Source: VRUE01 sp963753585
Lineage (GTDB): Bacteria > Actinomycetota > Thermoleophilia > Solirubrobacterales > 70-9
DNA length: 64,000 bases
Reading direction: 5' to 3'
Assembly (NCBI GenBank): GCA_963753585.1
Contig: CAVWCU010000001.1
Location: 1,488,001 to 1,552,000, forward strand
Made by a program: the position numbers and the translations under genes. Positions within the stretch are counted from its first letter, which is position 1; each line of letters begins with the position of its first letter. The notes under the pieces were generated by a model that saw nothing but the letters and a program-made list of their open reading frames with translations, ran no database searches and was not told the origin of the DNA. Positions 51,310 to 58,799 of this stretch are shown here, one piece after another.

Positions 51310-52128
51310 ATGGTCGAGGCTGGACCAGTGGGCGACCCGCACGTCGTTCGATACACGTTCACATACACGGTCAGCGATCCGTGGATCGAAGACCGGATGG
51401 ACATTGACGGCGTCGCGATGCCGAAGCAGTGGAGCATCGCTTTCGGGCTCGGCGAACTCCCAAACCCCGGAGAACGTCAGAGAGCACGAAAGCTGTGGAA
51501 TCTCTACCAGCAATTCGGTGGCACAGCCGAGCTAGATGCGCCAACCGACGACCCCATCGAATTCCTGAATAGCCTCGACGAGTGGATCGCCGTCGAGAAA
51601 GAACGGATCGAGTACGAGGACCATCAGCGCCAACAAGCTGAAGTGGAGCGCGAACGATTCGTCCAGGACTTCGAGGAAGAGATGAAACGTTGGATCCAGG
51701 CTCACGGATCGGAGCGGATGAAAGCTGCTCAGGCGCGGGGTTACAAGGTGACCGGCAGCTATGCGAGAGCACGTGCCTGTAAAGAGATCCCCGGCGCATG
51801 GGTCGATACTTCCGGACGCGCGGAGTACCGCGAGCGCGTCGATCCAAGCAAGGAGGCCCTTGAATTGGAGAGCGCCTTCGAGACGTTCATGGAAGTCCAC
51901 GACCGCAGCTTTCGAACAAGAATCGTTTGGCTTGTGGAGCCGCCGACCGATCTCGCAGAGGCGTACGAGGAAATCGACGTAGATGAAGTTCTCGCTGGCG
52001 AAGTCGATGAGTGGGAGTTTCAGCAGCAGGAGGCGCTTCTGATCTCTGGCTACCTTGGCCGCTACGAGGCGTTCCTGATGATCGACCAAGACCTGCGAGC
52101 CCCTATCGAAGAGCAGGAGGCCGACTGA
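51310..52128 (+). CDS. Unknown helical island protein, coupled to a GNAT gene
   Basis: 272 aa. AAGGAG lies 6 bases before ATG. After about 50 strand-rich residues (HVVRYTFTYTVSDPWIEDRMDI) comes a long charged coiled coil (KERIEYEDHQRQQAEVERERFVQDFEEEM, about 95-130) and an acidic helical C-terminus. No membrane segment. The stop overlaps the next ATG as ATGA. Position suggests it partners the GNAT protein, possibly as antitoxin or adaptor. Family not recognised. Confidence 0.65.
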   Translation: MVEAGPVGDPHVVRYTFTYTVSDPWIEDRMDIDGVAMPKQWSIAFGLGELPNPGERQRARKLWNLYQQFGGTAELDAPTDDPIEFLNSLDEWIAVEKERIEYEDHQRQQAEVERERFVQDFEEEMKRWIQAHGSERMKAAQARGYKVTGSYARARACKEIPGAWVDTSGRAEYRERVDPSKEALELESAFETFMEVHDRSFRTRIVWLVEPPTDLAEAYEEIDVDEVLAGEVDEWEFQQQEALLISGYLGRYEAFLMIDQDLRAPIEEQEAD

Positions 52129-52703
52129 TGGCCGGGCTGCCTCGCAGCATCCTCCTCGACACAGCGATGGAGACCGACCCGCGTGGTCGCTGGGTCCGGC
52201 TGGACCTGGAAACCAGGGACGATCCGGATTTGATTCAGATGGTCGAGGAATTCGTGCCGCTGGACCACCCCGCCGGAGCGGAGGCGGGCCGTTGGCTACG
52301 AGAAGACGCCCTGGACAACGACGGCCTGACGAAGACCAGACTCCTCGTTTCCGACGAGCGGATCGAGGGGTTCATCGCGACGTGCTTCGGCAGCGTCGAG
52401 CTGAGCAACGGGGGCATCCGCCGTCTCACAGTTCCTCGCCACCTACAACGCCGCGCCGTCCCGGCCCTATTGGTCTGCTGGGTCGCCCGACATCAGGACA
52501 GCGAGATTCCGGGACTTCAGCTGATGCTCACCGCCGTCGGGTTGGCGCGCAAAGCCAAGCGGATAGGCGGGCTGGTTGCCCTGGCCCTCGACCCTCACGA
52601 CAACGAGGTAGCGGAGATGTGGAAGGGAGAGCCGTGGCACTTCCAGACCTGTCGGAAGGCAGACAAAAACGACCGCCCGACTCGTCTGTTCATTCCGGTC
52701 TAG
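52128..52703 (+). CDS. GNAT-like acetyltransferase, possible toxin
   Basis: 191 aa, start set by the ATGA overlap. The middle resembles a GNAT core: EGFIATCFGSVELSNGG (strands 2-4), RRLTVPRHLQRRAVPALLVCWVARH in the acetyl-CoA-binding position (the usual R/Q-x-x-G-x-G/A is altered to HLQRRAV), then LQLMLTAVGLARKAKRIGG and ALALDPHDNEVAEMW. This layout is like the tRNA-acetylating TacT/AtaT toxins, but the weak P-loop makes the call tentative. Coupled to an upstream helical protein. A small gene converges from the other strand. Confidence 0.5.
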   Translation: MAGLPRSILLDTAMETDPRGRWVRLDLETRDDPDLIQMVEEFVPLDHPAGAEAGRWLREDALDNDGLTKTRLLVSDERIEGFIATCFGSVELSNGGIRRLTVPRHLQRRAVPALLVCWVARHQDSEIPGLQLMLTAVGLARKAKRIGGLVALALDPHDNEVAEMWKGEPWHFQTCRKADKNDRPTRLFIPV

Positions 52704-52891
52704 TCGATACGACCTTCGGCTTCGAGGGTCGCCATGTGCCGGTCGGCGGCGTCAAGAACCTTTTGGATTCTTGGGTCCTTGCGGGCACGTCGAAACTTCT
52801 TCGCGTCGATCTCAGCGAAGGGCAGATCAATCTTGTGCTGCGACGCGGCTCGGGCGTCGTCGGAAGCGCGTTTCCGATCAACGAGCGCCAC
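52700..52891 (-). CDS. Small charged protein of the island
   Basis: 63 aa from a GTG with GGAAGGAGG just upstream. Lysine/arginine-rich start (ALVDRKRASDDARAAS), then DLPFAEIDAKKFRRARKDPR and a helix ending MATLEAEGRID. No transmembrane segment. Size and charge resemble antitoxins or small DNA-binding proteins, but no family is recognised. It converges on the GNAT gene with a 4-base overlap. Confidence 0.55.
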   Translation of the reverse strand: MALVDRKRASDDARAASQHKIDLPFAEIDAKKFRRARKDPRIQKVLDAADRHMATLEAEGRID

Positions 52892-53195
52892 GGGCCTCCT
52901 TCCTTTGCGGTGGGGACTTCTACAGGACAATCGGCTGGACTGGGGCGGAACCTTAGCCTGTACCTGTCTTTCTAGATTAGCCGTTGTGGCAACCTTAAAA
53001 CTCGGTAGCGGGATATTCGGAGCGCTCTCGGGGCATCCTGCTCACGGACACGAAAACTGCATCCACGCTCACGTCGTGCTTAGGCCTTGGAAGGGCGGAA
53101 TCGGGGCGGACCCGTTTTTCTCGGATCGCCGCCGCCCTCGAAACGGTGCGACTAGCAGGCGTTTCCTCGAAGGCACAGCCGTAGCGAGCGTCGCC
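52892..53195. other. Gene-free right end of the island
   Basis: About 300 bases with no supported gene. It contains the right copy of the 19-bp repeat (53089-53107) and mixed AT-rich sequence near 52960-53000. No integrase fragment was recognised here. Confidence 0.5.
53089..53107 (+). repeat. 19-bp direct repeat, right copy
   Basis: Identical to 48353-48371 and in the same orientation; 89 bases inside the tRNA core. Confidence 0.85.
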
Positions 53196-53234
53196 TTCGT
53201 AGACCGACGCTCTATCCAACTGAGCTACAGGCGC
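53196..53234 (-). pseudogene. 5' half of a split tRNA-Arg(ACG)
   Basis: On the minus strand it reads acceptor GCGCCTG, D-arm GCTC-AGTTGGATA-GAGC, anticodon stem TCGGT and loop CTACGAA. It then diverges (GGCGACGC) with no T-arm. Joined at CTACGAA to the fragment at 48186-48224 it gives a normal tRNA-Arg. Confidence 0.9.
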
Positions 53235-53286
53235 GGGTTGCCGGGGGAGAGCCCGGAGGGGCGATTCTAGGGACTTGGGGGCGTGG

Positions 53287-53760
53287 TTAGGCGGCTTCTG
53301 GCTCGGCGGGCTGGTTCAGCCGGACGTGCCACTGGACCGAGGCGGTAGCAACGGGGTCGCCGGAGGCGTCGGTCATCTCGACCTCGCAGGGGAAGACGAC
53401 CTTGCCCTCGGCGTCAAGGGTGGCGAGGGCCTCGGCCCGGTCGACGCCGAGCTTGGCGCGGGCCTCGATCGGGCCCTTGGCGACCTTGACGTAGGAGATC
53501 TCGGCGCTGCGTGCGAGAGGCGTCACTTCTCCCATGCGAGCCGCGAAGGCGCCGACGAAGGCCGCGCCCGAGGCCGTCTCGGCAACCGTGAAGAGGGCGC
53601 CGGCGTGCTGGGAGCCGACGTGGTTGGTCAGCTCGATGCGCTCGGGGAGCACGACGACGGCCTCGCCCTCGGCGACGCTGGTGACCTCCAGGCCGAGGTG
53701 GCCCGCGAAAGGCACGGCCTGGGTCATGCCCTCGGCGATCGCGTCGGAGAACTCACTCAT
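53287..53760 (-). CDS. PaaI-like hot-dog thioesterase / DUF4442 protein
   Basis: 157 aa single hot-dog fold. The central helix TNHVGSQHAGALFTVAETASGAA is in the position of the PaaI active-site helix (Gln/His and Glu present). Strands LPERIELT and ARSAEISYVKVAKGPIEARA follow. Such enzymes hydrolyse acyl-CoA thioesters. It lies 3 bases after the enoyl-CoA hydratase, so the two probably act in one acyl-CoA pathway. Confidence 0.8.
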   Translation of the reverse strand: MSEFSDAIAEGMTQAVPFAGHLGLEVTSVAEGEAVVVLPERIELTNHVGSQHAGALFTVAETASGAAFVGAFAARMGEVTPLARSAEISYVKVAKGPIEARAKLGVDRAEALATLDAEGKVVFPCEVEMTDASGDPVATASVQWHVRLNQPAEPEAA

Positions 53761-53763
53761 GGC

Positions 53764-54537
53764 TCAGCGGCCCTCGAACGTCGCGTGGCCCGGCGCACCG
53801 TGCTCGAGGAACGTCTTTACCGCGCGCTGCAGGTCCTCGGTCGCGAAGAGCTCGACGGAGTCTTTGCGAATCGTCTCGTCGGCGGCGGCGATGCCGCCTT
53901 CGCGGAAACGGCGCAGGACGAGCTTCGTCATCGCGTGGGCCTTGGTCGGCCCGGCAGCCAGCTCGGCGGCGAAGGCGCGCGCCTGCTCGTCGAAGCCCTC
54001 GTCGTCGAAGACCCGGTTGACCACGCCCCAGCCCGCCAGCTGCTCGGCGCCGAAGAGCTCGCCGGTCATCACGAACTCACTGGCACGGCCGCTGCCGGCG
54101 CGCTCGGCGAGCCGCTGGGTGCCGCCCATCGACGGGGTCAGCCCGACCACTTTCTCGACCAGGCCGAACTTGGCCGAGCGCGCGGCGAGGATCAGGTCGC
54201 AGCCGAGCGCAAGCTCGAAGGTCCAGGTCAGGGTGAGCCCGTGCGAGGCGAACACGACCGGCAGCGGCAGCCGTTCGAGCCGTTCAACCAAGTCGATCGA
54301 CTCGTCCCAGAGCTCGGTTGCCCGCTCGGGCGTGAGCCCGTCGAACTCGGAGACGTCGACCCCGCCGGAGACGACACGCCCCTCGGCGCGGAACAGCAGC
54401 GCCCGCGGCGGGTCGGCCTCGGCCGCCTCGATCGTCGCCAGCAGGCCCTCGAACATCGCCCGGTTGAAGAGGTTGAGCGGCGGGCTGTCAATGGTCGCAA
54501 CCGCCAGGCCCCCGTCGCGTTCGAGTCGGATGGACAC
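53764..54537 (-). CDS. Enoyl-CoA hydratase/isomerase family protein
   Basis: 257 aa crotonase fold. The oxyanion-hole segment is GRVVSGGVDVSEFDG, the second motif is ALGCDLILAARSAKFGLVEKVVGLTPSMGG, and the C-terminal helix is LVLRRFREGG. The Glu pair of classical hydratases is not obvious at the second motif (VVGLTPSMGGTQR), so it may be an isomerase or other crotonase. Operon with the thioesterase. Confidence 0.85.
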   Translation of the reverse strand: MSIRLERDGGLAVATIDSPPLNLFNRAMFEGLLATIEAAEADPPRALLFRAEGRVVSGGVDVSEFDGLTPERATELWDESIDLVERLERLPLPVVFASHGLTLTWTFELALGCDLILAARSAKFGLVEKVVGLTPSMGGTQRLAERAGSGRASEFVMTGELFGAEQLAGWGVVNRVFDDEGFDEQARAFAAELAAGPTKAHAMTKLVLRRFREGGIAAADETIRKDSVELFATEDLQRAVKTFLEHGAPGHATFEGR

Positions 54538-54567
54538 GGCGGAAACCCTACTGCGCCAGGGCCCTTC

Positions 54568-55983
54568 CTAGGGCACGCGGTGGACCTCGAAGAGGTTGGT
54601 GCCCAGTTCCTGCTCGGGCAACCCAGCCGTGATCGCGATCAGCTCGCCGGAGCCGGCGATGCCGTGCTCGCCCGCGAGCTTGGCGCAGTCGTGGAGCAGG
54701 CCGCGCACGTCGGTCTCGTGCTCGTTCAGGACCGCGGTCACGCCGAAGAGCAGGTTGAGGCGGCGCACGGTCTCGATCCGGGGCGAGACCGCGAGCACCG
54801 GCACGTTCGGGCGGTGGGCGGAGACGAGCCGCGCCGTGCGCCCGCTGGTGGTTGGCACGACCAGGGCGGAGAGCCCCAGCCTGTAGACGGCTCCCACCGC
54901 CCCCCAGGCGACCGAGTCAGCGACCTCCTGGGTGACCTGGTCGGTGCGGCTGAAGAGCCAATCGCCGTAGGGCAGGTCGGGCTCGGTGGCGCGGGCGATC
55001 TGGTCCATCACGCGCACCGCCTCGATCGGGTGATGGCCGACCGCGGTCTCCTCGGAGAGCATCACCGCGTCGGTGCCGTCATAGATCGCGTTGGCGACGT
55101 CGGTCACCTCGGCCCGGGTCGGCCGCCGTGCGGTCACCATCGAGGCCAGCATCTGGGTCGCCGTGATCGCCGGCTTGGAGCGCTTGCCGGCGGCGCGGAT
55201 CAGCCGCTTCTGCACGACCGGCACCCGCGCCAGCGGCAACTCGATCCCGAGGTCGCCGCGGGCGACCATGATCCCCCCGGTCGCCGCGGCAACGATCTCC
55301 TCGGCGTTCTCGGCCGCCTGCTGCTTCTCGATCTTCGCGATCAGGGGGATGTCGGAACCGAGCGCGCGCAGCCGCTCGGCCACCGGCTCCAGGTCGGCGG
55401 CGCTGGAGACGAAGGAAACCGCGAGCAGGTCGACGCCCTGCTCGACCGCGAACTCGACCCAGCCGAGGTCGCCGGCCGTCGCCGCCGGGGTGCTGACGCC
55501 GGGCACGTTCATCCCCTTGTGAGAGGAGAGCGTGCCGCCGACCTCGACCTCGCAATCGACGCAACCGTCCTCGGCGCCGCGCACGCGCAGGCGGATCGAG
55601 CCGTCGGCGAGGTAGACCGGCTCGTCCTCTCGCAGCGTGGAGACCCCCGGCCAACTCACCGGGATCGTCTCCCGGTCACCCTCGACCTTCTGCGGGGTCA
55701 GCTTCACGTGCATGCCGGCCTCCAGCTCGGCGACGTCGCCGCGCAGCTCGCCGATCCGCAGCTTCGGCCCCGGCAGGTCGCCGAGCACAGCCACCTCGCG
55801 CCCGGCCTGCTCGGCCGCCGCGCGGATCGTCTCGATCGTGCGCGCGTGCCGGTCGCGATCGGCGTGGGAGAAGTTGAGCCGCAGGACGTCGGCCCCGGCG
55901 TCGATCAGGCGGGTGAGGACCCCCGGGTCCCAGCTCGCCGGCCCGACGGTTGCGATGATCTTGGTGCGCCTGCCACGCTGCAT
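54568..55983 (-). CDS. pyk: Pyruvate kinase
   Basis: 471 aa glycolytic enzyme making pyruvate and ATP from phosphoenolpyruvate and ADP. Motifs: RRTKIIATVGPAS, LRLNFSHA, DLPGPKLRIGEL, LIAKIEKQQAAENAEE with the catalytic Lys, MVARGDLGIELPL and TATQMLASM. The C-terminal domain follows to the end. I use ATG 55981-55983, with the standard N-terminus, over an upstream codon. Divergent from a P450 across 57 bases. Confidence 0.95.
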   Translation of the reverse strand: MQRGRRTKIIATVGPASWDPGVLTRLIDAGADVLRLNFSHADRDRHARTIETIRAAAEQAGREVAVLGDLPGPKLRIGELRGDVAELEAGMHVKLTPQKVEGDRETIPVSWPGVSTLREDEPVYLADGSIRLRVRGAEDGCVDCEVEVGGTLSSHKGMNVPGVSTPAATAGDLGWVEFAVEQGVDLLAVSFVSSAADLEPVAERLRALGSDIPLIAKIEKQQAAENAEEIVAAATGGIMVARGDLGIELPLARVPVVQKRLIRAAGKRSKPAITATQMLASMVTARRPTRAEVTDVANAIYDGTDAVMLSEETAVGHHPIEAVRVMDQIARATEPDLPYGDWLFSRTDQVTQEVADSVAWGAVGAVYRLGLSALVVPTTSGRTARLVSAHRPNVPVLAVSPRIETVRRLNLLFGVTAVLNEHETDVRGLLHDCAKLAGEHGIAGSGELIAITAGLPEQELGTNLFEVHRVP

Positions 55984-56040
55984 GCGTATGACTGTAGAGA
56001 GTGGCAAGACCATGACATCGATCTGTGTAACAATGAATTC

Positions 56041-57468
56041 GTGAGCACCGTCGCCGAGCGCACCGCCAGCGCCGAGGAGCCGGCCTTCCCCGGCCTCGTC
56101 GGCGAGGCGCCGTCCTCACCCGCCGGCCCGATCGAGCCCGAGGAGGCCGCCGGCCTTCCCAAGCCGCCCGTGGTGCCGCAGCCACGCGCGACCCAGATGC
56201 TGCGCTTCAACCAGCGCCAGATCGAGTACGTCTTCGGCGCCCGCCGCCGCTTCGGCGACGTCTTCCGCATGCGCACCTTCCTGCCCGGCGGCCCGGTGAT
56301 CACCAGCCACCCCGACCACGTGCGCTCGCTCTTCACCGCCAAGCCGGAGCTGGCGCCGTCGCTGACCGGAGAGTCTCCGCTGCGCCCGATCCTCGGCACC
56401 GGCTCGGTCCTCACCGCGGTCGGGCCGCGCCACATGCGTCAGCGCAAGCTGCTGCTGCCGCCCTTCCACGGCGAGGCGATCGAGCGCTACACGGCGATGA
56501 TCGCCGACGCGGCCGAACGCGAGATCGACAGCTGGCCGCTCGACCGCCCCTTCGCGCTGGCGCCGCGGATGCAGGCGATCACGCTCGACGTGATCATGGC
56601 CGGGATCTTCGGCATCGAGGGTCGGCCCAGGCGCGGCACGCCCGAGCACCGGATGCGCTACACGATCAAGCACCTGGTCGCAGCCTCGACCTCGCCGCTG
56701 GCCCAGGTCGGCGAGCTGATGAACCTGACCCGCGAGGAGGCGGTCGGGGTGACCAAGCTCGGCGTCGAGCTGCTCGACCGCCCGACCTACGCGGTAATCG
56801 AGGCACGCCGCCGCGACGAGGGCCTCGAGGAGCGCCGCGACATCCTCTCGCTGCTGCTGCAGGCACGGACCGAGGAGGGCGAGGCGATGGACGACAAAGA
56901 AGTGCGCGACGAGCTGCTCACGCTCGTCCTCGCCGGCCACGAGACGACCGCCAACTCGCTCTCCTGGGCCTGGGAGCGCCTGGTCCGCAACCCCGCCGCG
57001 CACGAGGCCCTGCGCGAGGCCGTGCGCTCGGGAGAGGGCGCCGAGGAGCAGGTCGAGGCGACGATCGTGGAGACCATGCGCTCGCGGCCCGTGGTGCCGA
57101 TGATCGGTCGCAGGGTGATGGTCCCCTGGAGCCTCGGCCCATACGCGGTCTCAGCCGACACCCCGGTGGGGATGAGCATCCTCCTCGTCCACCACCGCGA
57201 GGACCTCTACCCGGAGCCGTTCGAGTTCCGCCCCGAGCGCTGGCTCGGCCGCAAGCCCGGCACGTATGAGTGGATCCCCTTCGGCGGCGGCATCCGCCGC
57301 TGCCTCGGCGCCGCCCTGGCGATGGCCGAGATGCGCGTCGTCCTCGATGCGATGGCCCGCCGCCTCGACCTCGAGGCCGCCGACCCCGAGCCCGAGCACG
57401 CCCTGCACCGCAACGTGACGATGATCCCCGCCCACGGCGGCCGAGTCGTCCTTCGCGGCCGCAGCTGA
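56041..57468 (+). CDS. Cytochrome P450
   Basis: 475 aa. I-helix LAGHETTANSLSWAWERL, K-helix ETMRSRP, and heme loop FGGGIRRCLGAALAMAEMR with the Cys ligand. The N-terminal about 50 residues are Pro/Ala/Glu-rich without a membrane anchor. GTG 56041 is the first start compatible with the family; the open frame farther upstream is antisense to pyruvate kinase and others. The motif spelling is close to the P450 at 45.7 kb, so the two are probably paralogs. Confidence 0.92.
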   Translation: MSTVAERTASAEEPAFPGLVGEAPSSPAGPIEPEEAAGLPKPPVVPQPRATQMLRFNQRQIEYVFGARRRFGDVFRMRTFLPGGPVITSHPDHVRSLFTAKPELAPSLTGESPLRPILGTGSVLTAVGPRHMRQRKLLLPPFHGEAIERYTAMIADAAEREIDSWPLDRPFALAPRMQAITLDVIMAGIFGIEGRPRRGTPEHRMRYTIKHLVAASTSPLAQVGELMNLTREEAVGVTKLGVELLDRPTYAVIEARRRDEGLEERRDILSLLLQARTEEGEAMDDKEVRDELLTLVLAGHETTANSLSWAWERLVRNPAAHEALREAVRSGEGAEEQVEATIVETMRSRPVVPMIGRRVMVPWSLGPYAVSADTPVGMSILLVHHREDLYPEPFEFRPERWLGRKPGTYEWIPFGGGIRRCLGAALAMAEMRVVLDAMARRLDLEAADPEPEHALHRNVTMIPAHGGRVVLRGRS

Positions 57469-57470
57469 GC

Positions 57471-57716
57471 TCAGCGCGGAAGCGCCCGGCCCCGCCGGAT
57501 CTGGACCAGCCCCCAGAGGGAGACCGCCGCCCAGACGAACTCCAAGAGGAGGAACCCCCACTGACGCTCCTCCCAGGCGAGCACCGCGAGCACCGCCGAG
57601 CCGACCAGGTTGAGGACGAGGTAGACCCGCGAGTGGGGGTCCAAGGCACCGAACTGGGTCGCGGCATAGGCGCTCAAGATGAGCAGCGCCCCGATGACCT
57701 GTACGAGCTGGTCCAC
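57471..57716 (-). CDS. Small membrane protein, CBU_0592-like family
   Basis: 81 aa with three hydrophobic helices (LVQVIGALLILSAYAATQF, VYLVLNLVGSAVLAVLAW and WGFLLLEFVWAAVSLWGLV). The pattern YAATQFG...SRVYLVLNLVGS...E..WGFLLLEFVWA is that of CBU_0592-type proteins. Function unknown. Convergent with the P450, 2-base gap. Confidence 0.75.
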   Translation of the reverse strand: MDQLVQVIGALLILSAYAATQFGALDPHSRVYLVLNLVGSAVLAVLAWEERQWGFLLLEFVWAAVSLWGLVQIRRGRALPR

Positions 57717-57743
57717 GAGGATCCCGTCTTCTCGACCGGTTCC

Positions 57744-58232
57744 TCAGAGCTCGTCGAGAACGGCCTGCCAGCGCTTCAGCGTCTCTTCTTCCGTGTCGCC
57801 GTCGAGGACGGGGCCAGTTGCTACGACGTTGCCGTTGACGACATAGGCGGTGTCATTGTCTCCCAGATAGACGCCGTCGCCCTCCTGCTCCAGCTTGCTC
57901 GACGCGAATGCGGCCTCCCTGGCGGCTTCTTCGTCGAAGGGCGGGTCGGGCCCGTCGAAGACCAGCGCCTGCCAGAGCAGCGACGATTCGCCGAGCGCCT
58001 CGTTGAGCTGCTCGACTATCTCCGGGTCGGACTCGTTCCGCGGCGCATAGGCAACTGCGCCGTCGACCAGGGAGATGGTCTCCTCGAATTCGTATCCGCC
58101 GGCGGCGTCCTCGAAAGCGGCGACGACTTCTTCTCCGGTGATCGGCTCGTCGTCAGAGCCGCCGCCCCCGCAGGCAGAGAGCGCGACCATGACGAGCAGC
58201 AGGGGGACGAGAGTCCAGCGCACGGCGGGCAC
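57744..58232 (-). CDS. Putative acidic lipoprotein
   Basis: 162 aa. Signal peptide with lipobox LSAC (VPLLLVMVALSACGGGG), then a strongly acidic domain (ITGEEVVAAFEDAAGGYEFEE...). No recognised domain. The GTG start gives the complete signal. It lies 27 bases upstream of the CBU_0592-like gene and may be co-transcribed with it. Confidence 0.7.
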   Translation of the reverse strand: MPAVRWTLVPLLLVMVALSACGGGGSDDEPITGEEVVAAFEDAAGGYEFEETISLVDGAVAYAPRNESDPEIVEQLNEALGESSLLWQALVFDGPDPPFDEEAAREAAFASSKLEQEGDGVYLGDNDTAYVVNGNVVATGPVLDGDTEEETLKRWQAVLDEL

Positions 58233-58354
58233 ATTATCGTGCGGCGACCCGGCCGCGAGAAGCGGAGAGGATGAGACAGCTTTTGAAAACTGAGGTCCGG
58301 CAGCGGATTGAGGTTTTGCATCGCAAGCTGCCCTGAGCTATCGAGAGGTCCCTG

Positions 58355-58615
58355 CTACCGCCCAGCCAGGCCCGCCGCTAAATACGCGCGCTCGCCTGGC
58401 CCCGGCCCCTCCTCGGCCTGGGTGACCAAATCGGCACCGTGGAGGACCTTCAGGTGGTAGCTCACCCGTGCGACGCCTAGATCGAGCGCCTCGGCTAGCT
58501 CGCTTGGGCTTGTCTCCTCCGCACTCCCCCTGAGGTAGCCGAGGATCTCCTTGCGGTCAGGATGCGAGAGTGCCCCTTTGAGGAGGCGGTTCATCTTGTG
58601 GTCTTCGCCTTGCAC
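58355..58615 (-). CDS. ArsR-type winged helix regulator
   Basis: 86 aa. HTH: HPDRKEILGYLRGSAEETSPSELAEALDLGVARVSYHLKVLHGADLV, followed by a short wing; this is the compact ArsR fold. No metal-binding Cys pair is seen, so a non-metal signal is likely. GTG 58615 or ATG 58594 could be the start. Target unknown. Confidence 0.75.
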   Translation of the reverse strand: MQGEDHKMNRLLKGALSHPDRKEILGYLRGSAEETSPSELAEALDLGVARVSYHLKVLHGADLVTQAEEGPGPGERAYLAAGLAGR

Positions 58616-58799
58616 TCGCTGTCTTTCTGCTCCAGTGCCCCGGGCGAACAGAGGGCCACTCTTGTATAGAAGCCGCCCGGGCCACTGGAACAGACTGCCG
58701 ACCGGTGAGACTCATCCTCTCGTTCGTCGGAGTAGTGAAGGGTTTCAGATTGGGACGCTCAAATCTTCGTTATTTTTTAAGTGCGTGACTTGTGACTTG

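Larger units (their letters stand above)
48217..53203. mobile_element. About 5-kb integrated element splitting a tRNA-Arg(ACG) gene
   Basis: Bounded by an 8-bp shared core TCTACGAA (minus strand; 48217-48224 and 53196-53203) in the anticodon loop of a tRNA-Arg whose two halves lie outside. Contents: unknown membrane protein, decayed DUF3987 and excisionase genes, an intact tRNA-Arg(ACG), a coupled unknown/GNAT pair and a small protein. 19-bp direct repeats lie 107-147 bases inside the ends. No integrase or transposase gene is visible, so mobilisation now would need help from elsewhere. Confidence 0.75.

Noticed and set aside
48217..53203. A group I intron in the tRNA-Arg anticodon loop.
   Set aside because: Bacterial tRNA introns sit here, but they are a few hundred bases; this insert is about 5 kb, carries genes on both strands and a second tRNA, and I see no P/Q/R/S-type core.
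53275..57468. A 1397-codon plus-strand open frame.
   Set aside because: Only the last 475 codons, from 56041, look like a protein (P450). The rest is antisense to thioesterase, enoyl-CoA hydratase and pyruvate kinase, and has the low-complexity His/Arg/Gly composition of GC-rich shadow frames.
45686..57468. The two P450 genes as part of a biosynthetic gene cluster.
   Set aside because: They lie 9 kb apart with an island between them and no polyketide, peptide or terpene synthase nearby; only paralogy is supported.
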